Positions 1 to 8,346 of a stretch of DNA of 64,000 nt are shown piece after piece (position 1 is the first letter of the stretch; each line of letters opens with the position of its first letter). The DNA is taken from assembly GCA_902786725.1 (NCBI GenBank), contig CADADP010000014.1:1-64000 (forward strand). The letters run 5' to 3'. This stretch comes from an uncultured Bacteroidales bacterium. GTDB taxonomy: Bacteria > Bacteroidota > Bacteroidia > Bacteroidales > Muribaculaceae. Made by a program: the position numbers and the translations under genes. The notes below the pieces were generated by a model. The model searched no databases. It was not told the DNA's origin and saw nothing but the letters and a program-made list of their open reading frames with translations.

Positions 1-2
1 AC

Positions 3-347
3 TACAACGACTTCCTGGCTCAGATAGCGCAGATAAAGAAGATGGGTAACCTTAAGGACCTGGCATCGATGATACCCGGTGTGGGCAAGGCTATAAAGGA
101 TATTGATATTGACGATAACGCGTTCAAGAGTGTGGAGGCAATTATACACTCGATGACTCCCTATGAGCGCAGTCACCCGGAGGTGCTGAACGGAAGCCGT
201 CGTCAGCGTATATCCGCAGGAAGCGGCACCAGCATTCAGGAGGTGAACCGCCTGGTGAAGCAGTTTGAGCAGACGCGCAAGATGATGCACCAAGTGAGCA
301 CGATGAACCCAATGAAGATGATGCGAGGCAAGAAAAAACGCCGTTAA
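3..347 (+). CDS. ffh: Signal recognition particle protein Ffh, C-terminal part (5' end outside window)
   Basis: This is the end of the SRP54-type GTPase that binds 4.5S RNA and signal peptides and delivers nascent membrane and secreted proteins to FtsY at the inner membrane. Only the M domain is present. The frame is open from base 3, so the ATG at 42 is an internal methionine and not the start. Visible features are the [19 protein letters not shown] segment, the SMTPYER and [11 protein letters not shown]-binding helix region, and a methionine-rich basic tail ending [11 protein letters not shown]. The GTPase NG domain lies upstream of the window. folD follows 17 bases later on the same strand. 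Identification is firm from the M-domain motifs. Confidence 0.95.
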   Translation, partial: YNDFLAQIAQIKKMGNLKDLASMIPGVGKAIKDIDIDDNAFKSVEAIIHSMTPYERSHPEVLNGSRRQRISAGSGTSIQEVNRLVKQFEQTRKMMHQVSTMNPMKMMRGKKKRR

Positions 348-364
348 AAAATGTCCTGCGCGAT

Positions 365-1252
365 ATGATGTTGATTGATGGTAAAAAAGTGGCACGAGAG
401 GTGCGTGGCAAGATTGCCGCGGAGGTGGCCCGTATGGTAGCTGCCGGAGAGCGGCGTCCGCACTTGGCCGCGGTGCTTGTTGGCAATAATGGAGCGAGCG
501 AGACCTATGTGAAGAATAAGGTTGTTGCATGCAAGGACTGTGGGTTCCAATCCACTGTGCTGCGTTTACCGGAAAGCATCAGCGAAAGCGACCTGCTGGC
601 GCAGCTGGCCCAACTTAATGCCGATGAGGCAGTGGATGGCTACATAGTGCAGTTGCCATTGCCTGCACACATCAACGAGCAGCGCGTAGTGGAAGCAATT
701 GACTACCGGAAAGACGTGGACGGGTTCCACCCGATGAACGTGGGGCGAATGTCGATAGGTCTTCCCGGAATACGTCCTGCCACACCTCAAGGCATACTGA
801 TGCTGCTCGACTACTATGGCATAGAGACCGAAGGACGGCACTGCGTGGTGCTGGGGCGAAGCAACATAGTGGGGCGCCCAGTGGCATCGCTACTGCTTCA
901 GAAAGCGTTTCCCGGCAACTGCACCGTGACGGTGTGCCACAGTGCCACGGTGCACTTGAAAGAGATAACTCGCCTTGCCGACATACTGATAGTGGCCATA
1001 GGGTCGCCGCATTATGTCACGGCCGACATGGTTAAGGACGGAGCGGTGATAATAGACGTGGGTATTACGCGAGTGGCTGATGATGGCGTGGAGCGCGGCT
1101 ACAAATTGCAGGGCGATGTGGATTATGTCAATGTAGCGCCTAAGTGCAGTTACATCACACCGGTTCCCGGCGGCGTGGGCCCGATGACCATAGCCTCGCT
1201 GATGCGGAATCTGCTGGAACTGCGCCGACTAAAACGAGAAAATAAATTATAA
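365..1252 (+). CDS. folD: Bifunctional methylenetetrahydrofolate dehydrogenase / methenyltetrahydrofolate cyclohydrolase FolD
   Basis: Cytosolic enzyme that interconverts 5,10-methylene-, 5,10-methenyl- and 10-formyl-tetrahydrofolate using NADP+, feeding purine and formyl-Met synthesis. The length of 295 residues is normal for the family. The catalytic Tyr-x3-Lys is visible as YVKNK near residues 48-52, followed by the conserved Cys at about 56. Other family motifs are DVDGFHP near 118, PATPQGI, the nucleotide-binding [11 protein letters not shown], and [10 protein letters not shown] near the end. There are two tandem ATG codons (365 and 368) and either could be the start. It lies 17 bases after ffh, so the two probably share a transcript. 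Confidence 0.96.
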   Translation: MMLIDGKKVAREVRGKIAAEVARMVAAGERRPHLAAVLVGNNGASETYVKNKVVACKDCGFQSTVLRLPESISESDLLAQLAQLNADEAVDGYIVQLPLPAHINEQRVVEAIDYRKDVDGFHPMNVGRMSIGLPGIRPATPQGILMLLDYYGIETEGRHCVVLGRSNIVGRPVASLLLQKAFPGNCTVTVCHSATVHLKEITRLADILIVAIGSPHYVTADMVKDGAVIIDVGITRVADDGVERGYKLQGDVDYVNVAPKCSYITPVPGGVGPMTIASLMRNLLELRRLKRENKL

Positions 1253-1277
1253 ATTAAGAAGGGGAAGGAGCGCGACT

Positions 1278-2321
1278 ATGGGTGGAACTACGTTGTGGAT
1301 AATGTTGCTGTCGCTACTGTCGCTATTGGAGTCGAATTTCAGCATAGATATGACATTCGTGGGCGACGCTATGCAGCACGGCCCACAGATAAAGGCAGCT
1401 TATCGCGCTGATGGGACGTATGACTATAGCCAGTGCTTCAAATATGTGGAATCGGATATACGAGATGCTGACTACGCAGTTGTGAATCTGGAGTGTCCGC
1501 TTGGAGGCAAGCCATATACCGGTTATCCGGCCTTCAGTGCTCCCGATGAGTATGCGGCCGAGCTGAAGCGAGTGGGGTTTGATCTGTTCACAACTGCCAA
1601 CAATCACTGCCTTGATCGGCACGACCGCGGCCTGGCGCGCACGTTGAATGTGCTGGACAGTCTGGGTGTGGCACACGTGGGTACATATCGAGATATGGCC
1701 GATCGCGGCCGGACATTGCCCAAGGTGGTGGATGTGAAGGGCGTGAAGATAGGATTCTTGTCGTACACCTACGGCACCAACGGCATACCCGTGCAGCGCG
1801 ATGCGGTGGTGGACCTGATTGACCGGAAGCAAATTGCGTGGGATATTAAGGCCGCTCGCAGGGCAGGGGCGCAACTGATGTGCGTGTGTATGCATTGGGG
1901 CATAGAATACGTGTTGAAACCGGTGGCCGAGCAGCGGGCCTTGGCCGATTTCTTGGTGTCGCAGGGGGTGGATTTGATAATAGGAAGTCATCCCCATGTG
2001 GTGGAGCCTTGGGAAATCCGCTATAGTCCTGAGCATGGCAAGAAGGTGCTGGTGGTGTATAGTCTGGGGAATTTTATATCTAATCAAACGACGATCGACA
2101 GCCGTGGTGGCGCAATGGTGAAAGTGAGAATAGACATTTCGGGCGAGCGTCCCGAGGTGCGTGATGCCGAGTGTAAACTCTTTTTTGTGCAGAAGCCACG
2201 CGGTGGCGGCGAGAATTACGTTCTGATTCCCGAAGGGCGAGAAGACCTGTTGCGAGCCGACTCCAAGGGTGAGTACGCCACATTTATGAGTCGCACACGC
2301 AAGACGCTGGGCCGCGAATAA
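1278..2321 (+). CDS. CapA family protein (PGA_cap metallophosphatase fold)
   Basis: A 347-residue protein of the CapA / poly-gamma-glutamate capsule family, which has a calcineurin-like metallophosphoesterase fold. A hydrophobic N-terminus of about 20 residues may export or anchor it. Family motifs run in order: DMTFVGDAMQHG near residue 24, VVNLECPLGG near 75, TTANNHCLDR near 110, CMHWGIEY near 208, IGSHPHVVEPWE near 235 and YSLGNFISNQ near 263. These are the metal-ligand motifs of the fold. No pgsB or pgsC partner lies nearby, so poly-glutamate synthesis is not supported. Standalone CapA-like proteins are common in Bacteroidales and their substrate is unknown. A purine-rich stretch, gaaggggaaggag, precedes the ATG. 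Confidence 0.85.
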   Translation: MGGTTLWIMLLSLLSLLESNFSIDMTFVGDAMQHGPQIKAAYRADGTYDYSQCFKYVESDIRDADYAVVNLECPLGGKPYTGYPAFSAPDEYAAELKRVGFDLFTTANNHCLDRHDRGLARTLNVLDSLGVAHVGTYRDMADRGRTLPKVVDVKGVKIGFLSYTYGTNGIPVQRDAVVDLIDRKQIAWDIKAARRAGAQLMCVCMHWGIEYVLKPVAEQRALADFLVSQGVDLIIGSHPHVVEPWEIRYSPEHGKKVLVVYSLGNFISNQTTIDSRGGAMVKVRIDISGERPEVRDAECKLFFVQKPRGGGENYVLIPEGREDLLRADSKGEYATFMSRTRKTLGRE

Positions 2322-2469
2322 TAATCGGTTGGCTCGGCGTGTAAGGATCAATACTTGAAATTTTTTTTGTAGAAAAACTGCCGCGAAAATTTGGAAATGT
2401 AAAATTTTGTGTTTTATTTTGCATTTGTAAATTACAAATACAAATCAATAACACAAAAATAAGACAGAA

Positions 2470-2955
2470 ATGAAGAAGATTTTATTGGTTGCAATCACAG
2501 TGCTGATGAGTGTTGTTAGCGCCAAAGCAGAGGTTGGCCCGATGGCAGTAGGAGCTCAGTTGCTTTACGGAACGGAGATAAAGAACGTGGGAATCGGAGT
2601 TAAGTATCAGCTTTACATTGTTAAAGGCCTTCGTGCCGAGGCCGGTTTCAATTATTTCTTCAAGAGAAAGGATGTTCGCGAATGGGAACTTAACCTAAAC
2701 GCCCACTATGTTTTCAATGTGTCGGAAAGGTTTAATTTGTATCCGATAGCCGGATTGACCTACGTGAGTCCTACGTATAGCAGCGGCAAATCCATCTTTG
2801 AGAACAAGAGCAACGGCCGGTTTGGCCTGAACGTGGGAGTGGGTGCGGAGTTTGCGATAAACAGCCACTTCTCGCTTGCGGCCGAGATAAAGTATTCGCT
2901 TGTGAGCAAGTATGACCAGGCGGTGTTCGGCTTGGGCGCGTTGTATAAGTTTTAA
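2470..2955 (+). CDS. Small outer-membrane beta-barrel protein
   Basis: A 161-residue protein with a typical signal peptide (MKKILLVAITVLMSVVSAKA, cleavage near residue 21). The remainder alternates hydrophobic and polar residues as in transmembrane beta strands, with many aromatic residues at strand ends, and finishes in a terminal strand ending LYKF. It resembles the small OmpW/OmpX-like porin-fold proteins often annotated as outer membrane beta-barrel proteins. Its ligand or role is not evident. It is preceded by an AT-rich 148-base gap in which TGCATTTG at 2420-2427 is a one-mismatch candidate -7 box. A strongly structured region lies just after its stop codon. Confidence 0.75.
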   Translation: MKKILLVAITVLMSVVSAKAEVGPMAVGAQLLYGTEIKNVGIGVKYQLYIVKGLRAEAGFNYFFKRKDVREWELNLNAHYVFNVSERFNLYPIAGLTYVSPTYSSGKSIFENKSNGRFGLNVGVGAEFAINSHFSLAAEIKYSLVSKYDQAVFGLGALYKF

Positions 2956-2991
2956 ACTGGCCCGGCAGTTACAGAAAGTAGGAAATAAACA

Positions 2992-3094
2992 TTAGCGATA
3001 TAGAGCGGTGAGCCTTGCCGGAAGCGACTGCAAGGTCCACCGCTCGACCTTTTGGAGATAGCGCGCTATGGAGATCGACCTGTCTGTTCGCTAA
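2992..3094 (+). ncRNA. Candidate structured RNA / structured 3' region with three-way junction
   Basis: A closing stem TTAGCGA (2992-2998) pairs with TCGCTAA (3088-3094). Inside it lies a long two-part hairpin: GAGCGGTG (3003-3010) with CACCGCTC (3038-3045), and CCTTGC (3013-3018) with GCAAGG (3030-3035). A second element is the 12-bp palindrome ATAGCGCGCTAT at 3058-3069. The arrangement would form a three-way junction. The first hairpin followed by CCTTTT could equally be the terminator of the preceding barrel gene. No known RNA family was recognised. Confidence 0.35.
3003..3053 (+). terminator. Probable intrinsic terminator of the beta-barrel gene
   Basis: Stem GAGCGGTG/CACCGCTC stacked on CCTTGC/GCAAGG with a short loop, then CCTTTT. 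The stem is very stable but the U-tract is weak. It lies 48 bases past the stop codon at 2955. Confidence 0.5.
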
Positions 3095-3169
3095 AGTTTC
3101 ATAAATGGAAAAATAGGTAAAAAATGTGAAAAAGGTTGGGGGCGTTTTCGGTATTTGTGAAAAAGTCGC

Positions 3170-3177
3170 TATATTTG
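3170..3177 (+). promoter_or_regulatory. Candidate Bacteroidota -7 box TATATTTG
   Basis: Exact match to TAnnTTTG, 28 bases before the ATG at 3206. A TTTTC run at 3145-3149 is at roughly the right distance for a -33 element, but the match is poor. Confidence 0.55.
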
Positions 3178-3205
3178 CAAATTAAAGGCAAGAAAACGGA
3201 AAGCG

Positions 3206-3541
3206 ATGAAGCGACTTCTGATAATATTGACACTTACACTGATGCTGGCGGGCTGGAACCAGAGCGCCGGGCAGTTGCAGTGGCGCGATACGAATCAGAA
3301 GGCAGTAGGCCGAATGCTTATTGACCCATCGCAGACAGATGGAGTGGAAATCTATAGCAACAGCAGTACGGGAACAATAACGATAAAGACTCCGCATCGC
3401 ATACAGGTGCGCGTGTTCACTATACTGGGCCAGCTGGTTTCGCAAGCCACCTTGAATCCGGGAACTTCAGAACTTAAGATAAATTCTCGCGGAGTGTATA
3501 TAGTGAAGATAGGCAACATCACGCAGAAGGTTGCCTTATAA
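3206..3541 (+). CDS. Small secreted protein consisting mostly of a type IX sorting-like C-terminal domain
   Basis: A 111-residue protein. Residues 1-22 are a signal peptide (MKRLLIILTLTLMLAGWNQSAG). After a linker of about 35 residues, the rest resembles the type A C-terminal sorting domain of type IX secretion cargo: a VFTILGQLVSQATL strand, a central GTSELKI, then GVYIVKIGNITQKVAL, the usual closing GxYxxxI...xxK pattern. Such domains normally sit on the end of large secreted enzymes. Here there is almost no cargo, so it is either a minimal secreted protein or the remnant of a larger gene. It has its own candidate promoter (3170-3177). The function is unknown. Confidence 0.65.
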   Translation: MKRLLIILTLTLMLAGWNQSAGQLQWRDTNQKAVGRMLIDPSQTDGVEIYSNSSTGTITIKTPHRIQVRVFTILGQLVSQATLNPGTSELKINSRGVYIVKIGNITQKVAL

Positions 3542-3604
3542 CGAACGGTATGCGCCCGCTGCGAGGCATAGCAGAGTGTGAACTCGAGCGAAAGAGAGAA
3601 AGAA

Positions 3605-4645
3605 ATGAAGAAACAGAACGCACGTCCAGACATAGACTGGGCAAAAATACCATTTGGATACATCAAGACCGACTATAACGTGCGGTGCACGTTCACTAAC
3701 GGTGAATGGGGGCCGATAGAGATAAGCGACAGCGAAGTGATTAATATTCACATGGCTGCCACGGCGTTGCACTATGGGCAGGAAATCTTTGAGGGGCAGA
3801 AGGCCTTTCGTGGCATCGACGGCAAGATTAGGATATTTCGCCCCGAGGAGAATGCCGACCGCATAAGGCGTAGCGCCAACGGGCTGATGATGACTCCAGT
3901 GCCTAAAGAACGATTTGTGGAAATGATGGAGCAGGTGGTGCGGCTCAATGAGCGATTTGTGCCACCTTATGAGAGCGGTAGCTCGTTCTACTTGCGTCCG
4001 TTGGAAATAGGAATCAGTGCGCGTGTGGGAGTTCACCCGTCGGAAGACTATTTGTTTGTGATATTCGGCACTCCGGTGGGGGCGTATTTCCCCGATGGCG
4101 TTAAGCCCACCAAGGTGGTTGTGTATCGCGAGTATGACCGTGCGGCCCCGTGCGGTACCGGTCGATGGAAAGTGGGCGGAAATTATGCCGGAGGCATGGT
4201 GGGCACGATGCGAGCAAAGCGTGAAGGCTTCTCCGCAGTGCTGTTCCTCGACCCCAAGGAGAAGAAGTATATCGACGAGTGTGGACCGGCCAACTTCTTC
4301 GCTATAAAGGGCAATAAGTACATAACTCCCAAGTCGAATTCCATTTTGCCGAGTGTGACCAACATGAGCCTTCAGCAACTGGCCCGTGACATGGGGCTGG
4401 AAGTGGAATGCCGGCCAATACTGCTCGAGGAACTCAGCGAGATGGATGAGGCAGCCGAGTGTGGAACTGCGGCTGTGGCATCGCCCATAAGCGAGGTGTA
4501 TGACAATGACAAAGATGTGCATTATGTGATAGCTCGCGACGGCAAACCAGGCCCGGTGACTATGGCGCTTTACGAGAAACTGCGCGCCATCCAGTATGGA
4601 AAAGACCCCGACATTTACGGGTGGATGCATGAGGTGAAGCTGTGA
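3605..4645 (+). CDS. ilvE: Branched-chain amino acid aminotransferase
   Basis: PLP-dependent fold-type IV transaminase that converts the 2-keto acids of Val, Leu and Ile to the amino acids with glutamate as donor. The start is placed at the ATG at 3605, preceded by a purine-rich gaaagagagaaagaa stretch, giving 346 residues. An in-frame GTG at 3578 would add nine non-conserved residues. The PLP lysine lies in GRWKVGGNYAGG near residue 190. EIFEGQKAFRG near 65, YLRPLEIGIS, the late ECGTAAVASPIS and the LY..L..IQYG C-terminus match the group II BCAT family. The HD-domain gene follows after 4 bases. Confidence 0.95.
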   Translation: MKKQNARPDIDWAKIPFGYIKTDYNVRCTFTNGEWGPIEISDSEVINIHMAATALHYGQEIFEGQKAFRGIDGKIRIFRPEENADRIRRSANGLMMTPVPKERFVEMMEQVVRLNERFVPPYESGSSFYLRPLEIGISARVGVHPSEDYLFVIFGTPVGAYFPDGVKPTKVVVYREYDRAAPCGTGRWKVGGNYAGGMVGTMRAKREGFSAVLFLDPKEKKYIDECGPANFFAIKGNKYITPKSNSILPSVTNMSLQQLARDMGLEVECRPILLEELSEMDEAAECGTAAVASPISEVYDNDKDVHYVIARDGKPGPVTMALYEKLRAIQYGKDPDIYGWMHEVKL

Positions 4646-4649
4646 CGCG

Positions 4650-5198
4650 ATGCTTGATGTGAAACGAATAATAGGCACGTACTACCAGGCTGGAAGCGAG
4701 CTGGAGCGCGTGCTTATTGTGCATAGTGAGCAAGTGGCGCGGCTGAGCATGGAAGTGTGCCGGCGGTTGCGTGACCGAGGTGTGTCGGTGGATGAGGAAT
4801 TTGTGTGGGAAGCGGCCATGCTGCATGATATAGGAATTATTAAGGTGGATGCCCCTGGGATATACTGCTATGGCACGGAGCCATACATTCGCCACGGCGT
4901 GTTGGGAAGCGAGATGCTTGCCGTCGAGGGCTTGAGCCGTCACGCGCTGGTGTGTGAGCGGCATACAGGTGCCGGCCTGACGCGAGAGGAAATCGTGGAA
5001 AAAGGTCTGCCCCTGCCCTGGCGCGATATGTTGCCCGTGAGCATAGAAGAGCGTGTGGTGTGCTATGCCGACAAGTTCTTCAGCAAGTCGCATCCGGGAG
5101 CCGAGCCCAAAAGTTTGGAACGAGTGCGCGAGCAGATGCGAGGCTACGGGGCTGCATCGCTGGCGAGGTTCGACGCGTTGCACGCCGAGCTGGGCTGA
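4650..5198 (+). CDS. HD/HDIG-domain metal-dependent phosphohydrolase
   Basis: A 182-residue HD-superfamily protein. His 25 (VHSEQVARL), the HD pair in MLHDIGI near residues 59-60, a later His in IRHGVLGSEML, and CERHTGAGLT supply the metal-ligand pattern of the small HDIG proteins. These act on nucleotides or phospho-compounds, but the substrate cannot be read from sequence. It is only 4 bases after ilvE and is likely co-transcribed with it. No regulatory domain is fused. Confidence 0.8.
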   Translation: MLDVKRIIGTYYQAGSELERVLIVHSEQVARLSMEVCRRLRDRGVSVDEEFVWEAAMLHDIGIIKVDAPGIYCYGTEPYIRHGVLGSEMLAVEGLSRHALVCERHTGAGLTREEIVEKGLPLPWRDMLPVSIEERVVCYADKFFSKSHPGAEPKSLERVREQMRGYGAASLARFDALHAELG

Positions 5199-5431
5199 GA
5201 TGGCATGAGCGAGAGGCCCTCAGGGGTGGCGAATATCTGAGGCTCAGATGTGTTATCGGGCCACGGCGTGTATAGAAAAATCAGACAATTTATACCATAG
5301 TAAACAACTATAGATGACAATCTGCCGGATAAGGTTGTGGGGAGGTCTGCGTCAATTATAAAGAAAGATTTGGCGTAAAAGCGCGCATTGTGCGAGAGTG
5401 TAATGTAAAATAGCGTTAATTAGCGGATAAG

Positions 5432-5466
5432 TTGCTTGCTCGGTTAAGAGAAATGCTTAACTTTGC
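5432..5466 (+). promoter_or_regulatory. Promoter for lptD
   Basis: -7 box TAACTTTG at 5458-5465 with TTG at 5436-5438 (19-base spacing) or 5432-5434 (23-base spacing) as the -33. The transcript would start near 5472, leaving a leader of about 17 bases before the TTG codon at 5489. Confidence 0.7.
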
Positions 5467-5488
5467 AAGTTAAACCGCAAAAATCGCA

Positions 5489-8314
5489 TTGCTACTACGG
5501 CGTCACATATTGCTGACAGCGCTACTCCTTATGCTGGGAGTCGGTGCGTTGCTATGCCCACAATCGGCGCGTGGGCAGGACTTGGTGGCACTTGATGAGA
5601 CCGAGCCCGATAGCGCACGTGTGTTGGCAGGTGTGGAGGCGTTGCATCCCGATAGCCTCTCGCGCGACAGTGTGAGCGTCGGCCGCGTGGGCCACGCGGT
5701 GCAGGCGCGTCACCGACGACGCACATCGAGCAATGCCGAGGGTGGTGATAGCTCAAGGTTTGTTAAGGAATTTGTAGATTTGGATGCCGTGGTTAACTTC
5801 TCGGCCTCGGACTCGGTGGTGTTTTTCGGTAAGAGAGACGCGCGGATGTATGGCGACGGCACGGTGAAATATGGACAGATCGACCTCAAGGCCAATGAGA
5901 TAAAGATGGACATGGACAAGAGCGAAGTCTATGCCGTGGGAACTCCCGACAGTGTGGGCGACTTGCAAGGAAATCCGGTGTTTAAGGATGCCAGCGGAGA
6001 GTATCAGGCCACTACCATGAACTATAATTTCAAGAGCAAAAAGGGGTATATAACAGGAATCATTACAGAGCAGGGCGAGGGCTATCTTACCGGCGGCGTT
6101 ACCAAGAAGATGGAGAACGACGAGTATTATATAAAAGACGGCAAATACACCACCTGCAATAATCACGAGCATCCGCATTTCTACTTGCAACTCACCAAGG
6201 GCAAAGTGCGTCCCAAGAGCAACATTGTCACCGGCCCCGCATATATGGTACTTGAGGACTTGCCGCTGCCAATCGCGGTGCCGTTTGCCTACTTCCCGTT
6301 CACCACCAAATATAGCAGCGGAATCCTCATTCCCACCTTCGGAGAGGACTATAACCGAGGGTTTTACGCCCGCAACGGAGGTTATTATTTCGCTATCAAC
6401 AAGTATATAGACCTGGCACTGCTGGGCGAGGTTTACACCAAGGGCTCGTGGGGCGTGAGAGTGCAGTCGTCGTATATGAAGCGATATAAGTTCAACGGCA
6501 ACGTGAACATCAGTTACCTGACCACGGTAAACGGCTATAAAGGCGACCCCGACTACAACAAGATGCGCAACTTCAGCGTTCAGTGGTCGCATTCCCAGGA
6601 TTCAAAGGCTAATCCATTCTTGAACTTCTCGGCGAGTGTGAACTTTGCCACGAGCGGATACTCGCGCAATAATCTTGACGAATACTATCGCAGTTCATTC
6701 ACCGAGAATACCAAGAGCAGCACTGTGAACCTGACCTATAAAGTGCCTAATTCCAAGTGGTCGATATCTACCACTGCCAGTATAGCGCAACGCACTGCCG
6801 ACTCCACACTGAGCGTGTCGTTCCCCAATCTGACCGTGACCCTGTCGCAAGTGGCTCCGTTCAAGCGCAAGCGAGCAGTAGGAGATGAGAAGTGGTATGA
6901 GAAGATTAAGATTTCTTATACCGGTAAATTCCAAAATTCGCTCACAGCCAGGCAGGACGAGTTTTTCAAGAAAAGTCTGGTGAAAGATTGGCGCAACGGT
7001 ATGAGCCACACGGTGCCCATTTCGGCCACGTTCAATGTGCTGAAATACTTTAATTTGACTCCAAACATAACGCTCAACGACCGCATGTACACGAGCCGGA
7101 TAAAGCAGTCGTGGGACCCGGCTGCAAGTGCGGTGGTGCGCGACACTACCTACGGATTCTATAACCTGTTCGACTTTAGTGTGTCGCTGTCGATGAGCAC
7201 CAAGATCTATGGGTTCTTCAAACCGCTTAAGTTCCTGGGCGACAAAGTGCAGATGATACGTCACGTGTTGACTCCGACCATCAGTTTCTCGGCCGCGCCC
7301 GACTTTGGCTCCAAGTTCTGGGGCTACTGGGGCAACTATGAATACACCGATGCCAACGGGGTGGAGCACAAGCAGCACTACAACAAGTTTCAGCACGGCG
7401 TGTATGGCTCGCCGGGCTCGGGGCGGTCGGGCATATTGTCGTTCAATATAGCCAACAACTTGGAAGCGAAGGTGAGGAGCGACCAGGATAGCACAGGATA
7501 CAAGAAAGTGTCGATAATTGAGAATTTTACGCTGAGCCAGTCTTATAACTTCGCGGCCGACTCGCTGAGGTGGAGCAATCTTAACACGTCGCTGATGTTG
7601 CGAATCACTAAGGGCTTTAATCTGAATTTGAACGCGACGTGGGATGTGTATAAATATGAACTTAACGAGTATGGAAATCCGGTTCGAGTGAACAAATTGC
7701 GCCTGACTCACGGCGGTGGCTGGGGACGCTTGTCGAGCACCGGCACGTCGTTCTCTTATACGTTTAACAACGACACGTTCAAGAAATGGTTTGGCCGCGA
7801 CAAGAAGAAGGGCGACAAAGACAAGGAAAAGAATCAGGACAGGGACTCCCGTTATGCGCGAAACGCCGGTCGCGACCGCATGAGTAGCGGTGATGATGAG
7901 GCCGACCCCAACGCTCCGCAATACGATCTGAACCAGGACGGGTACTTGAAATGGAAGTGCCCATGGAGCCTGACTGTGAACTACTCCGTGAACTACTCCT
8001 ACGGCGAGTTCAACAAGAAAAAGATGGAGTATAAAGGCAAGTGGACGCAGAACTTGAGTTTCAACGGAAATATCCGCCCCACAGAGAACTGGAATATAAG
8101 TCTCTCGGCCAGTTATAACTTCGACACCCGTAAGTTGGCCTACATGAACTGTACCATCTCGCGCGAGATGCACTGCTTCACGATGAGCGCGAGTTTTGTG
8201 CCGGTGGGCCCGTATAAATCATATAATTTCCACATAGCGGTGAAGTCGTCGCTGCTGAGCGACCTCAAGTATGACAAGCGCTCCAGCTCGAGCAACGGTG
8301 TGAAATGGTACTGA
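5489..8314 (+). CDS. lptD: LptD-like LPS-assembly outer-membrane protein
   Basis: A 941-residue protein of the Bacteroidota LptD/OstA type, the outer-membrane channel that inserts lipopolysaccharide delivered by the Lpt bridge. The start is a TTG at 5489. It gives a full signal peptide (LLRRHILLTALLLMLGVGALL), whereas the first ATG falls inside the hydrophobic core. Residues of about 95-230 form the periplasmic OstA-like beta-jellyroll (FFGKRDARMYGDGTVKYGQ, KYTTCNNHEHPHFY). From about 240 onward is a large barrel beginning LEDLPLPIAVPFAYFPF, with a charged low-complexity insertion near 770-815 rich in Lys, Asp and Arg. It has its own promoter. nfnA follows 32 bases later. Confidence 0.88.
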   Translation: MLLRRHILLTALLLMLGVGALLCPQSARGQDLVALDETEPDSARVLAGVEALHPDSLSRDSVSVGRVGHAVQARHRRRTSSNAEGGDSSRFVKEFVDLDAVVNFSASDSVVFFGKRDARMYGDGTVKYGQIDLKANEIKMDMDKSEVYAVGTPDSVGDLQGNPVFKDASGEYQATTMNYNFKSKKGYITGIITEQGEGYLTGGVTKKMENDEYYIKDGKYTTCNNHEHPHFYLQLTKGKVRPKSNIVTGPAYMVLEDLPLPIAVPFAYFPFTTKYSSGILIPTFGEDYNRGFYARNGGYYFAINKYIDLALLGEVYTKGSWGVRVQSSYMKRYKFNGNVNISYLTTVNGYKGDPDYNKMRNFSVQWSHSQDSKANPFLNFSASVNFATSGYSRNNLDEYYRSSFTENTKSSTVNLTYKVPNSKWSISTTASIAQRTADSTLSVSFPNLTVTLSQVAPFKRKRAVGDEKWYEKIKISYTGKFQNSLTARQDEFFKKSLVKDWRNGMSHTVPISATFNVLKYFNLTPNITLNDRMYTSRIKQSWDPAASAVVRDTTYGFYNLFDFSVSLSMSTKIYGFFKPLKFLGDKVQMIRHVLTPTISFSAAPDFGSKFWGYWGNYEYTDANGVEHKQHYNKFQHGVYGSPGSGRSGILSFNIANNLEAKVRSDQDSTGYKKVSIIENFTLSQSYNFAADSLRWSNLNTSLMLRITKGFNLNLNATWDVYKYELNEYGNPVRVNKLRLTHGGGWGRLSSTGTSFSYTFNNDTFKKWFGRDKKKGDKDKEKNQDRDSRYARNAGRDRMSSGDDEADPNAPQYDLNQDGYLKWKCPWSLTVNYSVNYSYGEFNKKKMEYKGKWTQNLSFNGNIRPTENWNISLSASYNFDTRKLAYMNCTISREMHCFTMSASFVPVGPYKSYNFHIAVKSSLLSDLKYDKRSSSSNGVKWY

Positions 8315-8346
8315 TAAATCATAAAAAAGAATAATATCGAAACTAA

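Noticed and set aside
3136..3324. 62-codon + strand frame overlapping the sorting-domain gene
   Set aside because: It overlaps the better-supported frame at 3206, lacks a signal or family, and begins before the -7 box.
3536..4678. 380-codon minus-strand frame opposite ilvE
   Set aside because: Fully antisense to a well-conserved gene, with no independent evidence.
6695..8173. Long open frame on the minus strand (492 codons) opposite lptD
   Set aside because: It lies wholly antisense to a gene with clear family motifs, has no promoter and shows a shadow-type composition rich in His, Val and Arg.
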